In this document: one piece after another, positions 7,354 to 12,963 of the stretch
Layout: each line of letters begins with the position of its first letter
Position numbering within the stretch: the first letter of the stretch is position 1
Assembly: GCA_007131945.1 (NCBI GenBank)
Contig: SLPP01000395.1
Span: 1-12,963 of the forward strand
Source of the DNA: Paracoccaceae bacterium
Lineage (GTDB): Bacteria > Pseudomonadota > Alphaproteobacteria > Rhodobacterales > Rhodobacteraceae
Direction: 5' to 3'
DNA length: 12,963 nucleotides
Notes under the pieces: model-generated
What the model saw: only the letters and a program-made list of their open reading frames with translations
Databases searched by the model: none
Told to the model about the DNA's origin: nothing
Translations under genes and position numbers: made by a program

Positions 7354-9230
7354 CCCTTGCCGGGCGTCTGGCCGGCTGGTTCGGTGCCGGTCTCAACCGG
7401 CGGCTGCTGGCGATCCTGATCCTAGTGTTGGGCGGGCTGTCGGCTGTCTTCCTGATGGCCGTGGTCGAGCTCTATCGCGACCGCATCACCGCCGAGCAGA
7501 CGCGCAGCGCCACGCGCTACAACGCGCTCCTGCAGGCGACCCTGGAGAACGCGATGCTCAAGCGCGATCTGTCGGGCCTGCAGGCCGTGCTCGACGATGT
7601 GGCGGGCAACCCCGAGATCGTTGCATTGCGCATTCTCGACCCCGCGCGCGAGGTCCGCTTCGCCGCCGGGCACGGCGATGTCGGCGCAACGCTGGCGGCC
7701 GGGGCGATCGGGCAAGACGGGCCGTCGCCCTCCACAGCCGCGTTCCGCCTGGACGATCCACGGCGGGGCGAGATGTTTCGCGCCGTCACACCGGTGTCCA
7801 ACCGCGCCGCCTGCCGCGAGTGCCACGGGACCGTTGCCGAGAACCCGGTGAATGGGTTCCTGGTCGTCGACTACAGCCTCGCCGCGCTGGGCACCGAGGC
7901 ACGGCGCGGCGCACTGTGGCTGGCCGTCGCCGGGCTGGTGGTGATCGCCTCGGCTACGGCCGCGGTCGGGCTGGCAGCCAGTCACGGGATCGTCGCTCCG
8001 GTTGCCGAGCTGACCCGCGACATCGGCGCGCTGCGCCGCGGCGAGCCGGTCGCGCCGCCCGCCCGGCTGGGTCGGGACGAGATCGGCCAGCTGCGCCGCA
8101 GCTTCTTCGACATGGCAGACGAGCTGCGCCATACACTCGGGCGGCTGCGGGCCTCGGAGGCCGGGCTGCAGGCGATCATCGACGCCATTCCCGACGGCAT
8201 TCGGGTCATCGACCGGGATTTCCGCATCCTGCGTTCGAATGCCGCCTATGCCAAGCAGGTCGGCCTGCCGCCGGAGCAGATCGTCGGCCGGACCTGCCAC
8301 GCCCTTTCCTACCAGCGCGCCAGCCCTTGCCCGGACACGCTGGTCTGCTGCCCGCTGGTCGAACTGGGCGGCGCGACTTCCAGCCTGACCTGCCGCCAGA
8401 TCCATCAGGATGCCAACGGCTGCGAGCGGCATGTCGAGGTCGCGGCGGCGATGGTCGATCTGGCCGCGGATTCCGACACCGGCCCGCTGGTGGTCGAGGC
8501 GATCCGCGATCTCGATCAGGCGGCGCAGATGGGTCAGGAACAGAGGCTGGCCGAGCTGGGCATGTTCGCGGCGGGGCTGGCGCATGAAATCAACAACCCG
8601 ATGAACTCGATCGACCTGCTGGTGCGGGCGGTCGAGCTCGATCTGGCGCAGGGCGAAATGGCCCGCGTCGAGGAACACGTGGCCACGCTCCACCGCGAGA
8701 TCGCCCGTACCCAGCGGCTGACAGATGCCTTGCTGATGCTGTGCAGCCCGCCCGCCGAACCACAGCTGCTGCAACTGGCCGAGGTGACGCGATCGGCCCT
8801 GGCGCTCCTGCGCTATCAGTTCGAAGCGGCCGGGTTGCGGCTTGACATGGTCATACCCGACGACCTGCGGGTGCTGGCTGCCGAAAGCGACCTGCGCCTG
8901 TCGGTGACGAACCTGGCGCTGAATGCGCTCCACGCGATGCCCGAGGGCGGTCGGCTGAGCCTGCGCGGCTGGCGCGACGGCGGGCGGGTGCGGCTGGAAT
9001 TCGCCGATACGGGCCATGGCATCCGCGCGGCCGACCTGGCCCGCATCCGGCTACCCTTCTGGTCGCGTCGGGCCGACGGCAGCCGCGGAATGGGATTGGG
9101 TCTGCCGCTCGTCCAGGCCGCGCTCGACCGGGCCGGCGGTGGGCTCGAAGTCGACAGCGTGCCGGGCAGCGGCAGCCGGTTCACCCTGAACTATCCCGAT
9201 CCTGACGCCAGACCCAAGGGCGCCCGATGA
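7350..9230 (+). CDS. Sensor histidine kinase with periplasmic c-type haem motif, HAMP and PAS domains
   Basis: This 626-residue kinase uses a GTG start at 7350 that overlaps the previous stop (GTGA) and directly precedes the first membrane segment (about residues 19-38). The periplasmic domain (about 40-185) holds a CxxCH haem-attachment site at C155/C158/H159, in a context like the haem-binding PAS/CACHE-type sensor domains of Geobacter chemoreceptors. A second membrane segment (about 187-210) leads to a HAMP region, then a PAS domain (about 275-380) with its own Cys group (C316, C327, C333, C334). The kinase core is complete: phospho-acceptor H412 in His-Glu-Ile-Asn-Asn-Pro, the N box with N521/N525, the G1 box at D553 (Asp-Thr-Gly-His-Gly) and the G2 box at G580-G584. 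It overlaps the response-regulator gene (ATGA), so the two are cognate partners. It likely senses a gas, redox state or substrate in the periplasm and controls this operon (inference). Confidence 0.88.
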   Translation: MTLAGRLAGWFGAGLNRRLLAILILVLGGLSAVFLMAVVELYRDRITAEQTRSATRYNALLQATLENAMLKRDLSGLQAVLDDVAGNPEIVALRILDPAREVRFAAGHGDVGATLAAGAIGQDGPSPSTAAFRLDDPRRGEMFRAVTPVSNRAACRECHGTVAENPVNGFLVVDYSLAALGTEARRGALWLAVAGLVVIASATAAVGLAASHGIVAPVAELTRDIGALRRGEPVAPPARLGRDEIGQLRRSFFDMADELRHTLGRLRASEAGLQAIIDAIPDGIRVIDRDFRILRSNAAYAKQVGLPPEQIVGRTCHALSYQRASPCPDTLVCCPLVELGGATSSLTCRQIHQDANGCERHVEVAAAMVDLAADSDTGPLVVEAIRDLDQAAQMGQEQRLAELGMFAAGLAHEINNPMNSIDLLVRAVELDLAQGEMARVEEHVATLHREIARTQRLTDALLMLCSPPAEPQLLQLAEVTRSALALLRYQFEAAGLRLDMVIPDDLRVLAAESDLRLSVTNLALNALHAMPEGGRLSLRGWRDGGRVRLEFADTGHGIRAADLARIRLPFWSRRADGSRGMGLGLPLVQAALDRAGGGLEVDSVPGSGSRFTLNYPDPDARPKGAR

Positions 9231-10549
9231 CTCCTGCCCGGCAATACCGCATCCTGATCATCGAGGACGATCAGACCCTGAACCACATGCTGGCCGACCA
9301 TATCGGCCGCATGGGGCACACGGCCATCGGCGTCTTCGACCGCGCCGGGGCGATGGACGTGATGACCGAGTTCGACCCTGATCTGGCGATCCTGGATCTG
9401 CGGCTGCCCGATACCGACGGGATGACCTTCCTGTCCGAACTGCGCGACTATTGCCCGGTGCTGGTGATCACCGCCTTCGGCACCATTGACCAGGCGGTGC
9501 GGGCGGTGCGATCCGGGGCGGGAGACTATCTGGTCAAACCCGTTTCGACGGCCACGCTGGAACTGGCGCTGCAACGCTTCTTCAACGCGCTCGAACTGCG
9601 CCGCGACCTGGATTACTGGCGCGCCCAGGCGCGGGCGACCGACCCGCCCGCGATCATCGGCGACAGTGCCGCGATGACGGAGTTACGCCGGCTGGTCGCG
9701 CTTTATGCGCCGGCCGAGACGCCGGTGCTGATCCTGGGCGAGCCCGGCACCGGCAAGGAGACGGTGGCGCGGGTCATCCATGCCACGAGCCCGCGCGCCA
9801 ATGGCCGCTTCGTGCCCGTCGATTGCGGTCCGGGGCTGGAGCCGGGCGACCTTTTCGGTTCGGCGCAAGGTCGAGGCGGGCGCGACGGGTTGCTGGCGGC
9901 GGCCGATGCCGGAACGATCTACCTGTCGGGTATCGACCGTCTGTCCGAAGAGGTGCAGTTGCGCCTTCTGCGGGCAATCGAGACGCTGAGCTTCAGCGCG
10001 CGCCCCGGCGGTGCCACCCGCGCCGCAACCGCCCGCTTCGTGCTGTCCAGCAGCCTGAGCGCCGAGGCCCTGGCCCAGGCGGCCAGGCGCAACGAGCTTC
10101 TGCACTATCTCGGCCCCTTCACGATCGAGATTGCTCCCTTGCGCGAGCGGCGCGAAGACATCGCGCTGCTGGCAGGCCACCATCTGGCCAACCGGAGCTT
10201 CCAGCGCAACGTGGAAAAGTCCCTCGCGCCGGCGGCGATCGCGGCGCTGGAACGCCACGACTGGCCGGGCAACGTGCGCGAGTTGAAGAACACGATCGAG
10301 CGGGCGCTGATCATGTCGCAGGGGGCAAGCGAGATCACCACCCGGCATCTGCACGCGCCGCTTGCCCAGCGCCCGGTCGGCGTCGAGAGCGGGTTCACCC
10401 TGCATTTCGACACAACCCCGACTCTGGACGAGATGCGCGACGCCTATGTCGCGCGGCTGCTTTCCATGCACGGCGGCAACCGCCGGCTGGTCGCCTCGGT
10501 CCTGGGGATCAGCGAGCGTAACCTCTACCGGCTGATCAGGCCGACCTGA
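9227..10549 (+). CDS. NtrC-family response regulator with degenerate AAA+ domain
   Basis: This 440-residue protein has a receiver domain (about 1-120) with D14/D15, phospho-acceptor D57, T82 and K104. A central AAA+ domain follows (about 145-375), then a C-terminal Fis-type helix-turn-helix (about 400-440). Walker A is intact (G171-E-P-G-T-G-K177). However, the sigma-54-contacting GAFTGA loop is absent: after Leu-Phe-Gly (209-211) the segment is about five residues shorter than in NtrC and has no such motif. The Walker B Asp-Glu is replaced by Ser234-Gly235, and the second Arg of the usual Arg-Glu-Asp-x-x-x-Arg segment is Tyr294. The protein therefore probably cannot remodel sigma-54 polymerase. 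NtrC and HupR of Rhodobacter capsulatus are known sigma-54-independent members, so activation through sigma-70, or repression, is more likely. It overlaps the kinase gene (ATGA) and ends the operon. Confidence 0.9.
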   Translation: MTPARQYRILIIEDDQTLNHMLADHIGRMGHTAIGVFDRAGAMDVMTEFDPDLAILDLRLPDTDGMTFLSELRDYCPVLVITAFGTIDQAVRAVRSGAGDYLVKPVSTATLELALQRFFNALELRRDLDYWRAQARATDPPAIIGDSAAMTELRRLVALYAPAETPVLILGEPGTGKETVARVIHATSPRANGRFVPVDCGPGLEPGDLFGSAQGRGGRDGLLAAADAGTIYLSGIDRLSEEVQLRLLRAIETLSFSARPGGATRAATARFVLSSSLSAEALAQAARRNELLHYLGPFTIEIAPLRERREDIALLAGHHLANRSFQRNVEKSLAPAAIAALERHDWPGNVRELKNTIERALIMSQGASEITTRHLHAPLAQRPVGVESGFTLHFDTTPTLDEMRDAYVARLLSMHGGNRRLVASVLGISERNLYRLIRPT

Positions 10550-10874
10550 ACCGATGCGGTGGATGCGACCTGATGATGATGCGAGCGCCCCCACGGCCTC
10601 GATCCGCCGGGGTGATCCTGCTCCGCCCGGCTGCATGGGGCCGCCACCGGGCATCGACTGCCGCTGGCGCCCGTGCTCTCCGATCCATCGAAAGTGATCT
10701 GCCCCTTCCCACGACCTCGACATCTGCCTCCGGGTCTTCGAACCGGACGCGGACGAAGTCGGGGATCCTCGGAGGCGATGCGGCCGAAGGGCAAACGCTC
10801 TGACGTCGGCGGGTATCCGTCTGAGGTCCGATCCGTGCCCGGGCGCCCAGATCCGGACGCTCCCCGCCACGGAT
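10550..10874. other. 325-base convergent intergenic region
   Basis: The plus-strand operon and the minus-strand salvage operon end on either side. Short open frames cross it but have no ribosome-binding site, no recognisable domain and low-complexity composition, so I call no gene. The only structure I see is a weak inverted repeat near 10826-10858. Confidence 0.6.
10826..10858. terminator. Weak inverted repeat, possible shared terminator
   Basis: GTCCGATC (10826-10833) and GATCCGGAC (10850-10858) pair with a one-base bulge around a GC-rich loop. It lies 17 bases past the stop of upp and between two converging operons, where a bidirectional terminator is expected. There is no T-run on either strand, so support is modest. 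Confidence 0.25.
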
Positions 10875-11507
10875 TCACTTGGTGCCGAACATCCGGTCGC
10901 CAGCATCGCCGAGGCCGGGCACGATATAGCCGTGGTCGTTCAGATGATCGTCGAGCGCCGCGGTCACGATCGGCACGTCGGGATGCGCCTCCTGCATCCG
11001 CTTGACGCCCTCGGGCGCGGCCAGGAGGCACAGGAACCGGATGTTGCGCGCCCCTGCCTTCTTCAGCAGGTCGACCGCCGCGGCGGAGGAATTGCCGGTG
11101 GCCAGCATCGGGTCGACCACGATCACCAGCCGCTCATCGAGTTCCGAGGGCAGCTTGCAGTAGTACTGCACCGGCTGCAGCGTCTCGGGGTCGCGGTAGA
11201 GCCCGATGAAACCCACCCGCGCCGAGGGGACGAGCTCCAGGATCCCGTCGAGAAGCCCGTTGCCCGCCCGCAGGATCGAGACCAGCGCCATCTTCCGCCC
11301 GGCGATCACCGGCGCCTGCATCGGGCAGAGCGGCGTCTCGATCCGCACCGTCGTCATCGCCATGTGGCGCGTGACCTCGTAGGCGAGCAGCATGCTGATC
11401 TCGCGCAGGAGCTGGCGGAACTTGGCCGTCGAGGTGGTCTTGTCGCGCATGATGGTCAGCTTGTGCTGCACCAGCGGGTGCTCGACGACGGTCAGATGTT
11501 CGCTCAT
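10875..11507 (-). CDS. upp: Uracil phosphoribosyltransferase
   Basis: It converts uracil and PRPP to UMP and pyrophosphate in the cytoplasm (pyrimidine salvage). The 210-residue length is typical of the family. The PRPP-binding loop is visible at Asp132-Pro-Met-Leu-Ala-Thr-Gly-Asn-Ser140, where E. coli has Gly-Gly-Ser. Other family marks are Leu-Arg-Ala-Gly-Asn-Gly-Leu, the Tyr-Arg-Asp-Pro-Glu-Thr segment, and the C-terminal [12 protein letters not shown] uracil-binding block. The start at 11507 overlaps the stop of add by four bases (ATGA) and is preceded by GGAGG; the frame opens further upstream only as a shadow of add. It is the last gene of the salvage operon. Confidence 0.96.
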   Translation of the reverse strand: MSEHLTVVEHPLVQHKLTIMRDKTTSTAKFRQLLREISMLLAYEVTRHMAMTTVRIETPLCPMQAPVIAGRKMALVSILRAGNGLLDGILELVPSARVGFIGLYRDPETLQPVQYYCKLPSELDERLVIVVDPMLATGNSSAAAVDLLKKAGARNIRFLCLLAAPEGVKRMQEAHPDVPIVTAALDDHLNDHGYIVPGLGDAGDRMFGTK

Positions 11508-12502
11508 GCGGTGGCCTCCAGGCGTTCGATCAGTCTCTTGCGCGTGCCCTCGTCGCAGAAGGCAGCCGCGGCGGCGTCGCGGTTGATGGACCGGAAATCG
11601 GCCTCTGTCCAGCCGAAGGCGCGGGCCAGCGCCTCGTATTCGCGCCGGTTCGTGCTGCGGAAGAAGGGCGGATCGTCGGTCGAGAGCGTCACGCGGACGC
11701 CGCGCTCGCGCAGCCGCGCGACGGGATGGGCGGCGATGTCGCGATAGAGGCCAAGCGCGACGTTCGACCCCGGACAGATCTCCAGCACGGTGCCGCTTTC
11801 CACCAGGGCCTCGACGAGCCGCGGATCCTCGATCGCGCGCACGCCGTGGCCGATGCGTTCGACCCGCAGATGGGCGAGCGTGTCGCGCACCGAGTCGGGC
11901 CCGCGCCATTCGCCGGCATGCGCGGTCAGCCCCAGCCCAGCCTCTCGCGCGCAGTCGAAGGCCCAGGCGAAATCGCGCGGCTGGCCGGCATTCTCGTCCC
12001 CCGCCATGCCGAAGCCGGTCAGGAACGCCCCCGCCGTCTCGGCCGCGCAGAGCGCCGCGCGCTTCGCCCGGTCGGGGCCGAAATGGCGGATGCAGGTGAC
12101 GATCGCGCGCATCAATATCCCCGCCTCGCGCTCGGCCTCGGCCGCCGCCTCGGCGATGGCGGCGAGATGCTCGCGCCAGGCCTCGAGGTCGCCGCCGCCG
12201 CAGAAATCGGGCGACAGGAACACCTCGGTATAGATCACGCCGTCCCCGGCGCTTTGTTCCAGCACGGCGCGGGTCAGCCGGTGATAGTCACGCGGCGTCC
12301 GCAGCACCGTGCAGGCGGCCTCGTAGACGCGCAGGAAGCCGGTGAACCCGTCAAAGGCGTAATGGCCGGCATGATCGAAGATGCCCGCGAGGTCGGTCCG
12401 CTTTTCCTGCGCGAGGCCGCGAATGAAGGCCGGCGGGGCCGCGCCTTCCAGATGCAGGTGCAACTCGACCTTCGGCAGCGCGGGATCGATCCGTTCGCTC
12501 AT
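11504..12502 (-). CDS. add: Adenosine deaminase
   Basis: This is a 332-residue zinc hydrolase of the adenosine/adenine deaminase family, expected to convert adenosine to inosine and ammonia. Metal and catalytic residues are visible: H15 and H17 (His-Leu-His-Leu-Glu-Gly), H195 with catalytic Glu198 (Thr-Ala-His-Ala-Gly-Glu), the Arg-Ile-Gly-His-Gly motif, and D276/D277 (Ser-Thr-Asp-Asp-Pro-Pro-Phe-Phe). The ATG at 12502 is chosen because it overlaps the deoB stop (ATGA) and places the first His motif at the usual distance; a longer in-frame start exists only inside deoB. The company of deoB and upp supports a nucleoside role. Adenine deaminases share the fold and often read Ser-Asp-Asp-Pro at the last motif, so adenine as substrate is not excluded. 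Confidence 0.9.
   Translation of the reverse strand: MSERIDPALPKVELHLHLEGAAPPAFIRGLAQEKRTDLAGIFDHAGHYAFDGFTGFLRVYEAACTVLRTPRDYHRLTRAVLEQSAGDGVIYTEVFLSPDFCGGGDLEAWREHLAAIAEAAAEAEREAGILMRAIVTCIRHFGPDRAKRAALCAAETAGAFLTGFGMAGDENAGQPRDFAWAFDCAREAGLGLTAHAGEWRGPDSVRDTLAHLRVERIGHGVRAIEDPRLVEALVESGTVLEICPGSNVALGLYRDIAAHPVARLRERGVRVTLSTDDPPFFRSTNRREYEALARAFGWTEADFRSINRDAAAAAFCDEGTRKRLIERLEATA
11515..11519 (-). promoter_or_regulatory. Ribosome-binding site of upp
   Basis: On the minus strand GGAGG stands seven bases before the upp ATG, inside the 3' end of add. It fixes the upp start despite the longer open frame. Confidence 0.7.
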
Positions 12503-12963
12503 GCGCCCCTCGCGGGCAGGAAGCTGCGACCCGGGCCGCGCGTGGCGAGGTCCAGGTGATCGGCGACCGAGGCCGCGACATCGACGAAGGCGCAATGGCC
12601 GATCTCGCCGGCGCCATGGCCCCAGGCCAGGACCGGCACCCGTTCGCGCGTATGGTCGGTGCCGCGCCAGGTCGGATCGTTGCCGTGATCGGCGGTGAAG
12701 ATCACCAGGTCGCCGGGTTTCAGCCGCGCGAGGAACGCCCCCGCCTCTGCGTCGAAGGCTTCCAGCGCGCGGGCATAGCCGGCGACGTCGCGCGGATGGC
12801 CGAAATCGCTGTCGAACTCGACGAGGTTGGCGAAGGTGAGCGAGCCGGCCTCGGCCTCGGAGGCCAGGCGATGCAGATGCCGGACGAGATCGCGGTCGGA
12901 CCGGCCCTTGTGCACCTGCCCGACCCCGCGATGGGCGAAGATGTCGGCGATCTTGCCGACCGC
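12499..12963 (-). CDS. deoB: Phosphopentomutase, C-terminal part (cut by window end)
   Basis: It interconverts ribose 1-phosphate or deoxyribose 1-phosphate and the 5-phosphates, feeding nucleoside sugars into central metabolism. Only the last 154 residues lie in the window; the full protein is usually about 390-400 residues. The visible part is highly characteristic of this alkaline-phosphatase-superfamily enzyme: Val-Gly-Lys-Ile-Ala-Asp-Ile-Phe, Ala-Asn-Leu-Val-Glu-Phe-Asp with the following Gly-His, Arg-Asp-Val-Ala-Gly-Tyr, and Thr-Ala-Asp-His-Gly-Asn-Asp-Pro-Thr-Trp ... Asp-His-Thr-Arg-Glu, which supplies the Mn-binding Asp and His residues. Its stop overlaps the add start by four bases. 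It is the first gene of the visible salvage operon, and its promoter is outside the window. Confidence 0.94.
   Translation of the reverse strand, partial: AVGKIADIFAHRGVGQVHKGRSDRDLVRHLHRLASEAEAGSLTFANLVEFDSDFGHPRDVAGYARALEAFDAEAGAFLARLKPGDLVIFTADHGNDPTWRGTDHTRERVPVLAWGHGAGEIGHCAFVDVAASVADHLDLATRGPGRSFLPARGA

Noticed and set aside
10573..10803. Small gene between the regulator and upp
   Set aside because: It has no ribosome-binding site and no recognisable domain, and overlapping frames are equally open.

Overview
This is a GC-rich window with tightly packed operons, ATGA/GTGA start-stop overlaps and alphaproteobacterial-looking proteins: a CycM-like membrane-anchored class I cytochrome domain, a Rhodobacteraceae-style NtrC-family regulator and a deoB-add-upp salvage operon. 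I infer a member of the Rhodobacterales or a close relative. That is a judgement from protein style, not from a marker gene.

Layout. (1) 2-445: the 3' part of a gene made almost entirely of Met-x-Gly triplets, broken once by a Trp/Cys-containing insert. (2) 446-853: a non-coding stretch with a GAAA-capped 10-bp hairpin behind the repeat gene and a near-perfect 17-bp inverted repeat about 85 bases before the next gene. (3) 854-10549: one seven-gene, same-strand unit. It encodes an N-terminally anchored hexaheme cytochrome c, a Tat-exported DmsA-like molybdopterin catalytic subunit, a DmsB-like four-cluster ferredoxin subunit, a TorD-family chaperone, a cytoplasmic polyferredoxin with a C-terminal zinc-ribbon-like end, a histidine kinase with a CxxCH haem motif in its periplasmic sensor domain, and an NtrC-like response regulator whose AAA+ motor looks inactive. 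(4) 10550-10874: a gene-free convergent junction. (5) 10875-12963, minus strand: deoB (cut by the window end), add and upp, each overlapping the next by four bases, for nucleoside breakdown and base salvage.

How the main unit probably works (inference). The Mo subunit and its four-cluster partner would be folded with the TorD-like chaperone, helped perhaps by the polyferredoxin, and exported together by the Tat signal of the Mo subunit. In the periplasm they would exchange electrons with the anchored hexaheme cytochrome. No DmsC-like integral quinol subunit is present in the window, so the cytochrome may take its place. The high-potential-type monohaem domain suggests a link to the bc1/c-type cytochrome pool. 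The kinase would sense a periplasmic ligand or redox state through haem and pass the signal to a regulator that probably does not use sigma-54. The substrate is not identifiable from sequence: the ungapped match to DmsA around the Mo-ligand Ser favours an S-oxide or N-oxide type reaction, but the replacement of DmsC by cytochromes leaves the direction of electron flow open.

The most notable points are the cytochrome-for-DmsC architecture, the haem-c sensor kinase paired with a motor-dead NtrC-like regulator, the upstream palindrome, and the Met-Gly repeat protein.
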